From the NCBI GenBank assembly GCA_013396915.1, contig VWZL01000597.1:1369963-1433962 (forward strand): 64,000 nt of DNA. Direction: 5' to 3'. The translations under genes and the position numbers were made by a program. The notes beneath the pieces were generated by a model. The model made no database searches. It was not told the origin of the DNA and saw only the letters and a program-made list of their open reading frames with translations. Below are positions 23,501-37,160 of the stretch, in pieces; position 1 is the stretch's first letter; every line of letters starts with the position of its first letter. The stretch comes from Stercorarius parasiticus (lineage: Eukaryota > Chordata > Aves > Charadriiformes > Stercorariidae).

Positions 23501-26500
23501 AAATAAGATTTGAAATTATTTATGCATGACTGAAGCATGGATTCTCTGATATAAATAAGATGGCTGCTAGCTGAAGAGGAGGAAAATCTAGGCCTTTTTT
23601 AAATAAATAGTGACAAGATTCAAGGTGATACCCTGGCTTAATGCTCTACAGGCTGATTAATAGAAAAGAAAAAAAAAAAGAGAAAAATGGAGGATATTAA
23701 TGAGTGCCAAATGGGATGGATTTTCAGACAGCTATTCATTCCCATTTGGTGGCATGCCCTGGACTTAAGGAGATTTCAGTGATCGTTTTATTCTTTCCTA
23801 GTGCAGCCTGTATATAGTAAACCCAAAAGCCAAGATACCTATTGAAACCAAAAAGGAACATGCTTGATTTTAAAAGTTAAATATTTAGCCTGCAAAAATA
23901 TATTCCACTACTATAATAAAAGATGTAACTGGAGATCTGCTGTGCGTATAGAGCATGTATTATAGTGTTGTGAGGACTTTTTAATACTTTTTTCCTTGTG
24001 TATTGTAGTAGGACAAGTACTACTTCTCCTGAAGGGTATGAGCTGCAGATCAGTCCGAGTTATTTTGAGGAAACATGTCTGCAGGTCTTTTTTGAAAACA
24101 AGCTGGTGCCTTGCTCACTGCTGCTTGCAGTGTTGGGATGTTTGTGAGGGCTAACAGGGGTTCGGCATTGAAATGGTGTATTGAATCATGCTAAAATGCT
24201 TTTGGAAAAGAATGCTGACAGGTAGAACTCAACTTTTCTTTGTCACGCAAAGCTAAGCATGAGTTAGTCATGTATTTATTTCTTTTAAAAGTCATTATTA
24301 ATACAAACATCAGGAAATACGTGTGTATACGGAGAGAACTACGGTAAGAAAAAGAAATTCCTTAAGATTTATGAAGATATTGTTAAAGTCCTTTCATTCA
24401 CCTCAGGAATTATAAGGCAAGCGATGTCCAAAGGGAAATTGAATTGCAGGGAAGCTACCAATTAAAATTGAAAAAACTAATAGGTATTCACTTCTGCATT
24501 TCTACTTAAAGAGATGCTTACTGTGTACAGCTTCTGAATATGTTTCTGCTGGAGGGCTTAATATGCTCAGTTATTTAATATGAATCTCTTCAGTAGGCAA
24601 AGAATGCTCACTCCGGAATCTTCTTTAAAAGTATTACTATTTTTTTAATGTGGTAGCAATTTCAGAATAAAGTTTACCTGGTCTTCCATTTCTATTACAT
24701 TGAAAAAATGTTTTTCGCTGATTATTGTTTCATTTTATTACTTGGGGGGTTCAGCATGTGTGAATTCTGGAGATATGCTACGTAATAGTTAGAGAAAGTT
24801 CAGCACCTTTTTAATAGCTGCTCAGGGAATCAACTTTTAGCTATTAGAATATTTGGCTATAGCTTTGCAAACACATAACTATTCCCATCTTGCAATGCCC
24901 TGACATCATATCTGCTATAATCTATGTTAGTTATGGATAAAGAACATAATATTTCTTCAGAAGATTCCTTTATCACTTAAGCAGCAAAAAGCAACACTTT
25001 TAAATTAGTAACTATTTAGATTTATAGCTTTTACATGCTGAGACTCAGAACTATAAATCTCCGTATAGCTAAATAGGTATCATATTTGTTTCCTCAAAAT
25101 GAAATAATTTTTATCTGCTTTCACCAGGGGAACATTAAGCCCTTTCTAGCCATTAAACAAATGACTGAGGAAGCATTTTACTCTGCTCCCACTGTGTAAA
25201 TTGGTGTAAATGATTATTCTACCTCTATGTTCAAGGGGGAGATGCAAACCAGGTGCCTAGAGAAGTCATCCTCCAAGTCCATGCATGTAGGGCTACTGAA
25301 AACTGCAGGGTGTACAGCTCAGTTATTCTAGTGTGGATTAGCACAGCTTCGGATCACTGCCAGCTTGCTTTGCCCTTCTTGTACTTTAGAGAGGTACTGG
25401 GGGGATTTGTTTTCCTGGGACAAAAAGTAGTTGCTAATAGGAGGTCAGCAAATCGCCACCAACATTTGTATGAACTCCAAGCATTACTTCTTGCCTCCCA
25501 GCTCCCTTGTTTCTTTGGCAGAGAGTGGGGACAAAGATTGTTTTATGACTGTCTGAGAATCAGCAATACTGTCACATGCTGTGCATTGTGCTGATGTGGA
25601 CTAAGCACATTTCTAGAAACAATTTGTTTCTGAACATGGATCTAGAACATAGATACAGACAAAGCCTACAAAACTTTGAATCTGGGATCTTTGATTTTGG
25701 ACAAAGACAACATAGGAATTTGCTTCCTTACCTTAGAATTGGGTACAAGTACACTCATCTCCTTGGATTTAAGTACTCTCGTTAAAGTTATTGCAATTAT
25801 TCACACAATTAGGTTAAGTACAGATCTGTCAGGCTGTAGTCTCAGAGGGAAAGCTCTGGGGCAGGACCTGAGACCATGTTACTAAGCTTTGAAGCCAACT
25901 GAGACTTTGGACATGCAGAATTTCCCTGTGGACTAGGTGTGCTATGCACATGCTTTTAGGAGGCAGCTGAGAAGGAAAACAGGGTAGTGACAGTGAAACA
26001 GCCGATGTGCTAAGTAGCCTGGTTTTGCATGCATTTCCATAAAGGGCCAGGTACCAGGTAGAATATCGAAAGCCAGCACTTTGAAAATTCGGAAACTGGA
26101 AAGAAAACCATGAAGCTTGTGAGAATCATTCTCGGTTACTAGCTCTTACCGGGGGAAATTACATTTGCCTCTGGTAAGCAGACCTCATTAATCACACTGT
26201 TTCAAAGGCTTGGTTATTAAGCTTCCCTTTGCTTTATAAAATAATTGCAGGGGTCATACTGTAATGTATCAGCCGGAGGAAGAAGGCCATTCCTGCTTGG
26301 GGGAGCAGGTCTTTTCAGCTTGGTACAAGGTGCAAGTAGCTAGGCGTGTGGTATGGCCTCAAATAGTCCCAATGAAATGAGATTCATGCCCAAGTGTTTG
26401 CAAAATCAGGACCTAATGCCTGGATTCTGTAATTATCGTGGATGCTTAATAGCACTTGTTCTGTCAAGCTGCCCCCGTTTGCAGCTCTGTAGAGCCTATA

Positions 26501-28084
26501 GGAGAGTGGCAAAAGTATGTAAATAACCTGCAGGCAGTAACTTTGCTGCAAAGCCCAGATGTGAAAAAAATAAAAGAACCTGGAAACTTAATTGCAAATC
26601 TTTCTGAGATCTCAGTTGCCTGAATAACACATTCTCTAGTGAGAACAAATGTGCACTCAAGACAGAAGGGCCTTACAGTACAGGCAGATATTCTCACCTT
26701 TGTATGAATTATAATTTCAAAATATCTGAAGGGCTTTTGTGCTGAGGGAGGGAGAGGATTTTCTTCTTAAGTTCTCTTTTTGTGAAATCCTATTTCTCCC
26801 TTCCCTGAAGATCATGGTGAGGATGGGGAAACTTAAGCAAAGCAGCTATGAAAAGACCAGGAGGGTTTTTTCTTTTCCTTTCTTTCTTTAAATATTGCTT
26901 TGAGTCTGAATAAAGTGTCTCTGTTTCTTTAAGTAACAGGAAAAGGTCTTTTTGATCCATATCCTTTAGATGAGAGAAATCCCAGCTTCTCCTCTTTAGC
27001 CCAAGAGGCAGTAGGGGGAGTCGTCATCTTCTGGTAACTTGGTTTCAATCTCCCACTTTGTTGTCTTCCACAAGTAAAATCAGGTCAGTCTCAGAGCTCA
27101 TAGCATGAGCTATTTAGATAATGAGAACCTAGCACTTGGGGGGTTTGGAAGCCTGTATTTCACAAGAGCCAGCTAAAATCAAGAGCCTCTTGTTCTATGG
27201 GATAGTCTGTGATTCGCAGGCACAGTTCCGAAAAGCTCAGAGGCCTTTCCAGGAACGAGTGGTGTCTTGCAATGGGGAGCAGAAGAATTCAGGCACCAAT
27301 TTGTGCTCTCTGTGTATCCTGGCACAAGTCAGTGATATCTGCTGTGCGAGACTGATTTGACACCCAGGTAACCGAGAGTGCTGTTTAGTTTTGTGCTCTT
27401 CGTATAATCAGAACTCAGCGCTTTTAAATTAGAAGTGATACATCAAACAGAAGGAATGCATTTTGCAGTAATCATCATCACAACAATGACATACCAGAGG
27501 CAGAGCTCATCTTGTTTAAAGAGCCCAGGCCCTTCTCAGCATCCTTCCTTTTTGGGAGAGAGTAGTTTTGCATGAGCCCCATTAAAAGGTAAAGAAACAG
27601 TTGTGAACAAATGCTTGCTCACCATTACCCGACAAGAGCCAGGGTAAGTCCTACAAAACCTGACGAGGGTCTGATTCTCCACAGTCCTGTGGTACATATA
27701 GTCATTTATGCAGGACCAGGATGGTGGCACTCTTAAACTAATTTCCTAGGAGACAGAGCAGGGGAAACCAGATCGTATCTGCCATGACAGACAGTGCCAC
27801 TAGACCATTTTAGAGGCTGTAAATTGGGAGATTTAGGTTGAATCTACCAACGTTGCACCCCAAAGAGCAACCTAAAGCCTGCCTCTAAGACTAGGGTTGT
27901 TTCCATACACATTGGCCAGCCTGAGTGTCCGACCAAACATGCAGTCAGAAGCTGTTCTAGAGCACACCTGGCACACCAGATGGATTAATGTGCTATCAGG
28001 TGGCTTTTGGAGCAGCTGTTATCCCTGTGCAGGCTGTCCACAGGCTGGAAGTTAGAAAGTGTGCGTATTGCAGAAGACACCCCC

Positions 28085-28170
28085 CACTGCAGGGACTTGT
28101 AAAAGATCACCCAGAGATTTGGGGCAAAGTGGATTTCTGACTATCCTCAATCCAAACTTGTTCCCTAGCA
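28085..28170 (-). mobile_element. MIR/CORE-SINE-like relic, reverse orientation
   Basis: The stretch GGACTTGTAAAAGATCACCC with the following AGAGATTTGGGGCAAAGTGG and TTTCTGACT resembles the reverse complement of the MIR body (the 'acttgcccaaggtcacacag...gcagagctgggaat' block). It is short and diverged and lies about 480 bp before the first TMEM132 exon. Confidence 0.45.
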
Positions 28171-28647
28171 ATTATACAGTATTTCTTTGGTCTGAATGTT
28201 GACAGTATTTCTCCAATAGTGTTATAGAATTTCAGTATTTGTAGAAAACATTTCAGAAAACAGTTTTGTGGGTAAAACAGCAAGACTTAAGATGTCATTT
28301 TTATGTGATCAGCAAGATCATTGGTGAGCTCCTCAGGATGGAGATTTCACTATTGCAAGGTACATCTAGTTTGTGTGGTGCAGGGTCATTCCTTGGGTGC
28401 TGGGTTGCTCTGACACTTGAGCATTCATGAAATAGCAATTAGGGTATGACAAATACCTTAACAGTTCTGAATCAGAAATGGGAGTTTGGTTCCAGGATTG
28501 AAGAGAGGAAATATTTCTTTCCTGCCTGCTGCACTTGGAACAGTTCTTGGCATAGCCATTAGAAATTAAAGTAAAGCTGACTCTAGGTGGTACTAATGAA
28601 TTAATAGCAAAATATATTAACTGAAGGGGCTTTTTTTGGTCTCTTAG

Positions 28648-28992
<345 letters not shown>

Positions 28993-29278
28993 TGAATTGT
29001 CTGTCACTTCCCGCTTTTGCAGTATTTTTGGAGTTCAGTTTGCCTTTGCCTTTTGCTTTTCAGCTATATGGGCTGTGTAGGTTCAGAAATGTTGTCAGCT
29101 GATGTTCTAGAGAAGGAATTAATTCCTCTGAAGTTGGTTTGCCACATTAGAACAGGAGCTGTATGGCTCAAAGTTTGGGTCTCTTCTTGGTACTGACCCA
29201 GTAGTGTATTGCAAAGAACATCAGCTTTAAATTTGGAATTTTCTTTGGTCACAATTGCTACTAGGGAGCATGTTGGGA

Positions 29279-29294
29279 GGAAGGAAGGAAGGAA
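29279..29294 (+). repeat. (GGAA)4 microsatellite
   Basis: Four perfect GGAA units are followed by GCAAGCATGC. GGAA arrays can act as ETS-factor sites when longer; at four units this is only a short repeat. Confidence 0.8.
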
Positions 29295-32200
29295 GCAAGC
29301 ATGCTGGCCACCAATCGTGGGCTGGGAAATACTGGATAAGACACTTGACCAGTGTATTTACTCTGTACAACAGCTCTATAAGCCTAAACTTCCTTGAAAG
29401 ATAAATGGCAGGCAATAATACACTGCTGCTCTTAGTTTTGACTCACAGCGTCACCTAGCAAGTGGTGAGGAGAGAGCTTGCAGGAATGCCCTTAAGGGCT
29501 TTTTTATTTTTGGAATTTTAGAGTCGGACTGGACCCTCAAGAAAATTTCTGCTTCTTGAAGGCTTTCAGCTCGTACCAATATTACTACCAAAAGCTTTTA
29601 AGAAGTCCTGCATATTCCTACTCAACTTGGTTAATGGCTAACACACATCAATGGTAGTGGAAGGACACGGTCAGCAGTGGTGATTGTAGGAGATCATGGA
29701 AAGTATTCCAGCATGGTGACAGAAATGTTGGCTTGTCTACGGCAGCTTTTCTCTTTTCACTAACTCATCTGTGGCTGTCACTTGAGAACAGGAAATGAGA
29801 GACATGGCTACAAATAAAAGTTAAAATTGAATTTTTTTAACATAACCAGCATGTCACAAAATGATTACAAATACCACAAGCCACCCCTCCGGCTGCTGGA
29901 AATCACTGTTATCCCATTAACTTTTGTGAACTGCACCATATTGAGGACTCGGCCTTTGTGAAATTTGCCTTAGCCTAAAGCTGACTGGAATGCTAAGCTT
30001 TCTCCCTCTTACCTTAGCTCATTTTAATTTGGATTCAAACAGCTGAGAGTAGTGTTTAGCTCCAAAGCAGGCCTCCCTGGGCCCCATTAGCTGAAAAACA
30101 TTTTTTGTCTTTATAGGCAAAGATGAGTGTAGGTACTTGGTTGTTACTGTCATACGGGAAACTGCTGGGAGTTTGAGACATACCTACAAGTTTAGTAACT
30201 CCATGTCACAGAAGGAGGGACAACTTGGAGTAATTGAAGAACAGAGTTAGCTATAGGTTTAAATGATCTTTCTTGAGCTGTCCCTAAACAGATTTTAAAA
30301 TTTTTGGTCAAAAAATTGGAATTTTTACACTCATTGGACTTGTTTTAAGTAATTTCTTCATGATAATTTCTTATACACAAAATGAACCAAAGTATTTTCG
30401 AAGTCCATAATTGTTTATGTTTCCCTTTTAGAATCTGCTCAGGGTTTCTATTTATCTGAATAGCCACCATGTTGGTATTTTCTGATTTAATGTGTCTTTC
30501 TGGCTGTCTTGATAGAGACAATTTTTGCTTTTGTGAAGCCCTTTTGAATCTGGTAAATCTGCCAAATACAGCAAACTGTTGGACTGAATCTAGGGTTAAA
30601 AACAGAAAGAAACTATTCAGGGTCCTTGTGTTGTGGAAGTTAATGGACCAAGTCTTCACTCATTAACTCACTCATCTAAATTTTTAGTTTTTTCAGAGAA
30701 CTGGAAAAATGAATTTGAAAGCAAATATATCATTTGGAAGATATTTTAAAAATCAGTTTTGTTTTCTGAAGTTTTAGTTTATTAGAATGGTTTGGCATAT
30801 TCATTGGATATTTGTGTGATGGTTTTGTCTGATGTAAATCTGCAACAGTTTGTAGTATACAGTATGATTAGCTCTAACCCTGGCAAAAAGGTTAAATTGG
30901 TAGTACTGCTTAAGTGTATGTCTATCATTAATTGTAAGTACATGAATATACCAATAAAGGCTCATGTACTTAATATCATTCATATGAATACCATTGCACA
31001 AGGATGCTAATGATAGGCCCTGTGTCAAAACGGGAAATCACTAGCCAGAGATCAAGACATTCTGGGCTTCTGCAAACATCCCCCTACACTCCCTACTCCT
31101 CCGCAGTAGGAAGGCAGGTTTCAGCAGCATTAAAATGGGTCACCAGTTTAAAGCGAGCTCTTAATTGAAAATGTGTCTCCGAGTTTCCAGTTTACCTGCT
31201 CTGTTTCAGACCAAGCCCTATTCACAGACATCTTATCTAATGAAGATAAAGATATATAATTACTGGCCAGCCTTCAGCATGCAACAGTAATTAGAGTTTC
31301 TGTTCTCTGGGCGTTAGAGTAGTGAATATAAAATGGAAGAAAAAGTCTGCTTAAAATGCCCATTGAAATATAAAGATTAAGATTACATTTCTTTGTGTCT
31401 TTACTGTTGCTGTTTTTCAATGCATCTGTCATGTAGTGTCTAACAGATTGATTACGTCTTCATGGCTTAGCTTTTATTCCTATTTTTTTGGTGTTGATTA
31501 ACGATGAGTTTAAATTCATTTTCCTTGCAGAATAAGGATACCTCATTCTTTTAGTTTCAGGGTCTGCATTTATTACTCGCTTCTTTCATCTGAGACTTCA
31601 AAGAGCTGGACCACATTCTGCACTGACTTGTTTTTTGCCAAACTGTATCTACTTGAACTTGGTTGAATAAGTCAGGAAAAAATGTAGTCCACTGAAACAA
31701 TATTTTTATTGAAAAATCATTATCTGAAATAATTTGGTCCACCATGACAGAGTAACCACACCAACAAATGGAGGTATGTCATAGGCTCTGTTTCACAAAT
31801 GAGGATTCTGAGACAGTTCAAAGTGCTATGAAAGAAGTTCTGGCCGTTGAAGTAGATGGTAAACTCCTATTGACCTCATGGAAAAGAGAGAGACTGGCGA
31901 GCAGCCTTTTTTTGCTGAGTTGTTACTATGGTTTAAATTCTCCAGGTGATGTAGAGGAGAAAGGAAAATCAACAGCTTTTAATCTTTCATTTTGAAAAGG
32001 CATTTCCATTTCAAAATAGCCATTTTTTCAAGACTCAACAAAGCTAGAAGTCTCCAAAGCAACACTTTCCAATCGTCTGGGTTTTCAATTTGAGTTAATT
32101 GAAAATCTACATTTTGGTTGCCTTAAAATAAAAACACCTTTAGGTTCATTTTGTTGATCAGTTAACTAAAAATTCCAATATATTCTCATCGCTGTCCAGA

Positions 32201-35200
32201 AGCCACTTGCCAGAACGTTGTGAATGGTGCCAACACTGGGAACAGGATACAGTTTCTCTGGCTATTACACTGTGTATTTTGTAGAGGACTCCATTCCAAA
32301 TCTGCGTGTTATCCAAAATCATGTGCTTTTCTAACAAAATGCCTTTAGCTTATTTCCTTCTAGAGCATCTTGTACTTTTCTTAGACCTTAGATCAGGATG
32401 CAAACAGGAGGACAGTCATACTAACTTTTGTCTGTGTTACAAGGAAACTCCTGGGGCAGAGGGAGTGAAAGGAGGGTTGTTGCTACCGGTATCCTCTGCA
32501 CAACTGAGGACTTGCCACAGAGCCGCGGGGCTGTGTCCCTTGGGCAGAGGCCGTGCAGGGTGTTCCAGTGTGGCCTCCTCCTCCGAATTCCCATTTCCCA
32601 AAGCAGCAGCTCTACAACCAGTTCTGGCCGCAGGATGATCGCCTGGCATTTGTGCTTGCCCTCTGCAGCGTCTCATCTTTCTGGCTTTGTGTGAGGAGCA
32701 AAGCGGTAATGTTTTATCCCTGCCTGCTCTTCATAAAGCGGCTCTGGAGTTGCAAAGCCAGCCTGCTCCAGCCACAGTTACATGGTAGGAAGTTGCTGCT
32801 AAGCCAGCGAAGGGTTGGTGGCTGCTTTGGTCTGTTCACTTTGGTCTGTATTAGAGGGAGTAACATGACACTTGGCGATTTGTAAAATATTACTGCAGTC
32901 TTTCAGTAACGCTTAGTATGGTTTTATCAGTGGTAAAATAACTTAATTTTAATCAAGTGACAGAATTTACAAAAAAACCTGAAGCATCAGAGCATTTAAA
33001 ATAGCCTGAAGCAGACTTTTTTAAAACATTAAACTTCTAACAGCTGTTTCTCCTCTTCTTACACTGGTGCATTTCAGGGAAAAGTTAAATTCTTCGAAAG
33101 TCAGTGGAGTGACATAGTAAAAAATCAAAGGGAGAAGATAATCAGGACCAGGATTTTATCTGCTCCTTAGTTTAGCATTGGCAGTTCCAGTGCTGCGGAT
33201 GTCACAACCATATTGCTAGTGGCAGTCCATTTGATATTCTTTTTACAACACATTCTTGGATGCATGTGATTACACAAGTTTTCAGTTACAGCTTTCAAAT
33301 GGAAAAGAAAATCCTCACAGCTGCAGGTCAAAGGCATGGGCCTCCGAAATGGAGGTACTGCAAAGATACACAAAAATTTTAAATCAAGAGAGTATGAAGA
33401 ATCACAGTTTACCTGTGATCTTTCGAGGTTAAGCCGAGCTAAGGGTGACTTGATTTGAGTCTAACAGCTCACCCCAGTCAAAAGAGGGCAGCCAAGTGTT
33501 CACCCTTTCCTCCTGAATTAGTGGGGGGAGAAGGACAGGAGGAGGAGAACGCATCCTGCAGTGGGGGCAAAGCAAAGCGGGAGGGGGGAGGAGTGAGGAA
33601 GAGCAAGCCCCTGTCTCAGAAGCAATGATCTATTAAACCAGCTAACCAGAATGTGCAATACCGCATTCAGGTGTTGTCGCATGGGTTTTGTTTGCCCAGG
33701 GTTCAGAGGACCCAAATAGAAAGAAAAAGCAGATGTAATCGGTATAGTTTGTTGAATGATATCAAAGAAAATACTTTCCCATTAGCAAATGTGATTTTGC
33801 CTAGATTGAGCATTTGCACAGAATGTGGTTGTGTAGGGCTGAATTTTATAATGGGAAGATAAATCTCTGCCTCGAGGGTTGGGTGAAGATCAAGTTCAAT
33901 CTGCCATGGTTTTCCACAATATAATGTGGTTTTTCTCACTAGCTGAACTGCCTTATTCCATCCCAAATAATTTTGATCTGTCTTGAAACAAACATTTGAT
34001 TTAAGTCAGCAAATGGATGTTTTTACTTTCTGCGATGTCTAAACATTTCATTTTGATAGAAAATGATGAAATCATGTCCTGTCATTTCAACTCAGTTTCA
34101 GTATTCCTGACATCAGAATCTTTCTGAACTTTTCACCTTAGGATAAAGCAACTGTGAAAAAGAAAATACTTTTTTCTGATCTGCTCTAGTAACCAGGAGA
34201 CAGGACAAACTCAGACAAATGCACTATCAAAAATAAAAGTTGTGATAATAACTGTTGAATTCAGTCCATGTGCTGTTAATGTTGGTTATAAAGGGAGCAG
34301 GGACAATTTTAATCTCTCTCTGGTATGAAGAGCAGACACGGCAAAGATGAGTTCTGAATGTAGAACTGATATGAGTCCCACATCTCCCAGGAATCATCTG
34401 AAACTCACCTAAAACTGTTGAAGTTACTGGATTTCTCGCTTTTATATTCTGCCAATTCATCATTCTGATGTGAATCTTGAGAAATAACAAGGTTCTGTGG
34501 AGTTGTTTGCCTTTTTGTAATCATCTGTACTGAAAATCCCCATGCGTCTGGGACAGTTGCTGTTGACTACAATTCCTTTATATTTATGAAAGGCTATAAG
34601 CATATAAGATAGAAAAATTCTCTGTAACAGAAAAATCCAAATAATTCCTGAATTGAGACTTCCTCAAAATTTTACAGAAGGTACCAAGAAATCTGTCTCT
34701 TTGTGCTTACTGGGAAAGAATACGTGTTCTTCTAGAGGCACAGATGATAATTTATTTCTTTCTGTGGGTATTTCTGTTCCTTCATGGGAAGGAATATGTC
34801 TATTTTCATAAAAAGAATGAGGCAAAAATCTAAAGAATATCCAAACAGTGATGCCAAAGAGGATCTGAGTGAGGAATTCTTTTGAATAACAGGGCAGGGA
34901 TCGTGGCTTCCCTTCTTATTAGTTGCGAATTGTTTATGAAGAGATGTAGGGTCAGATAGTAGTCAGCTAGTGAAAAGTAAGAAAGTAATTATAATGATTG
35001 GACTTGCAGAGCAGCTTTTTTTCACAGGTAGATAATTTCAAGTTTCCTGGTTTGTATTTTGTTGGGGTTTTTTTCCCCTGGAGTTGGAGAAGAGGTTGTT
35101 TTTGAGAGAGTAACTTTGACATTCTGGAAAAGGTAGTTCAGTCTCAGAGCCTGAGCGTTTGCATGAGCTGACTGAGCAGATCTGATCACTTGCTGAACCC

Positions 35201-35880
35201 AATAGATGAACGTCCCTAATGTATGAAACAATTGCTAATGTGCAATTCTGTGACTGTTTAAAACTAACTAACATGGAGCTGCCATCCCTGTCTTTCTGCT
35301 GGCCATGAGCGCAGCTGAGTGAATCCATTTATTTTTTTTGGTGAATGAGCTGTCTGCTCAGCTCCCTGCTCCCTGACCGAGTTCATTTCAGATTTTCGTG
35401 ATGCTTGTGCCAGCACTGGGAAAGAAGTGGCAGCGTAGTGGGAATCAGTAGCTGAGGGCGAGAGATAGCCAGGAGTGCTTCGTTCTATTGTATATTCACT
35501 TAAATGATGACATGTGAAATTATGGCTTTGCACAGGCATTCCTATGCTGTCACATCATTAGGCACCATCCCTGTAAAAGGCTTATCCTGGCCCATGTGCC
35601 TGCCTGTGAATCCCCCCAGTGAAGATGCTCAGGAACTATCATGAAGAAGATCTTTCAAGTGGCTCACCTATTTCTGAGTGTCAGGTTTGTCCAGTGAAAG
35701 ATACCCGTGTAGGAATGTCGAAATCACCTTGCCTTTCAAAGGGGAGTAGGGACCTTACTTTTTTTAGCAGCTTTCAAAACCCAGCTCATTGTATACTGAA
35801 TCCCAGTATTGAGAAGTCCTCCATCATCTCAGTGAAAAGAGATTGGTTGATCTCTAGAAAAAATGTGCTGAGGAGGTAAG

Positions 35881-35900
35881 GAACAGACAAGAACAGACAA
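35881..35900 (+). repeat. 10-bp perfect tandem duplication
   Basis: GAACAGACAA occurs twice head to tail with no mismatch, in otherwise unique intron sequence. Confidence 0.85.
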
Positions 35901-36979
35901 AGGAAAATTAGTTCTTTCTTCCACTGGGCTAAGCCAGCAGTGCATCACTGAAGCACATGATGTTACACTGATATAAATGAAAGCTAAATTGGGCTCAGAT
36001 CATCCAATAGCACCTGTCTCCAAAACAGGAACTTGCATTAATCATTATAAGTTGTGATTCTTTCTCTTAAAAAGTTCCCTTTAGCTTTACAACTCTTGGT
36101 GTTCTTCAGTTCTAGTGACTGTCTGCCACTTTCTTTTAAAAGATGTGGTATTTATAGCTCTTCGTGCCTGCTGTAAGCCATCCTCCAGACCATGACGCAA
36201 ACTGTGTGTTGCTTTATTACCGTGCAGTAAAAAGTTAAAATATGCCATATAAATTATTGTCTTCTCAGCCCAATCTAGGATTTTTCCCGACGTGTCAGAT
36301 ACAGCATAGCCACTAAATGACTTTGCTTTTGCTTATGATTTGCAGGACGGTCCAGCTGTTGTATTAGCTATGGAAGGGATTGGTCCTATTAAAATAAAAA
36401 CATACGTGACAAGATATTTTCACCTGATTAAAATATGCTTAGATCCCGTGACTGTATCAGTACTGTAGTGATTAATATTAGCTGAAGATTAGGCTGGTGA
36501 TCCAGAGTTAATAGAGAAACTGCTGGTCAGATCAGAAATATCCTGAATATTAGCTATGGGATACTCGGAGGACTCCTAGAGTTATTAGAGGCAATTGGAA
36601 GAACAAGGGGCTTATTTAGGATGTACATATATGAAGGAAAAAAAGAGGGTACAAGTGTTAGGAAGGCTAAGAGGTCGAAAGGACATAATGAGCCCAGGAC
36701 TTGTAATCATGTCCAGTTCTCTCTTCCTCATTGGTAAGGAAGAAAGGGAGTATGCTCTAGTGGTAAAACCTGGGTTGGGATTTTAGGCGTTGCAGATTCT
36801 AATAAGGGCTCAGTCTGCATACAGTGTATGACTTTTGATTTTCATTTCATTTGCCTCTGCCTTAATAAGACTGGATAACAATTGGATAACCCATTGGATG
36901 GGTTTTCAGATGCTGCATTAAAACGTGCTGGTTATAGTGTGTGCTCTGGCATATGCTTTCAGCTGTGACTTTTGTGTGC

Positions 36980-37160
36980 TTTTGTGATCTTTGGCATGTC
37001 ATTTATTTGATCTGTCTCAGCGTAGACATATACAAAAGATACATAATGGTTCTGAATTACCTTGACAGATAAAGAGTATTAATGCTAAATCCTTGAAAAA
37101 TCCTCTGAGATCTTTACATAAAATGTACTATCTAAGCATCATCATTATAATTGTTCATAA
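36980..37160 (+). mobile_element. MIR/CORE-SINE-like relic, forward orientation
   Basis: The order of blocks follows the MIR consensus: TTTGTGATCTTTGGCATGTC (consensus 'tgtgaccttgggcaagtc'), then TTTGATCTGTCTCAG, then ATACATAATGG, then CCTCTGAGATCTTTACATAA and finally an ATCATCATTATAATTGTT tail. It is heavily diverged, as expected for an element shared by amniotes. Confidence 0.55.

Larger units (their letters stand above)
7470..28647. other. noncoding stretch, probably intron upstream of the first visible TMEM132 exon
   Basis: I find no preceding TMEM132 exon here: none of the + strand frames shows family sequence with an acceptor and donor. The longest frame (18361-18867, 168 codons) has no recognisable domain. 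The stretch ends in a pyrimidine-rich acceptor (CTTTTTTTGGTCTCTTAG) at 28630-28647. Separate entries cover the purine run, palindrome, CR1 relic, pyrimidine tract and MIR-like relic. A GC-richer patch at about 12485-12790 is followed by an AATAAA near 12847 but shows no open frame of note. The rest is AT-rich unique-looking sequence. Confidence 0.6.

Noticed and set aside
29514..29580. Possible young CR1 3' end (TTTTAGAGTCGGACTGGACC)
   Set aside because: Similarity to the CR1 3' consensus is too short and lacks the terminal octamer repeats.
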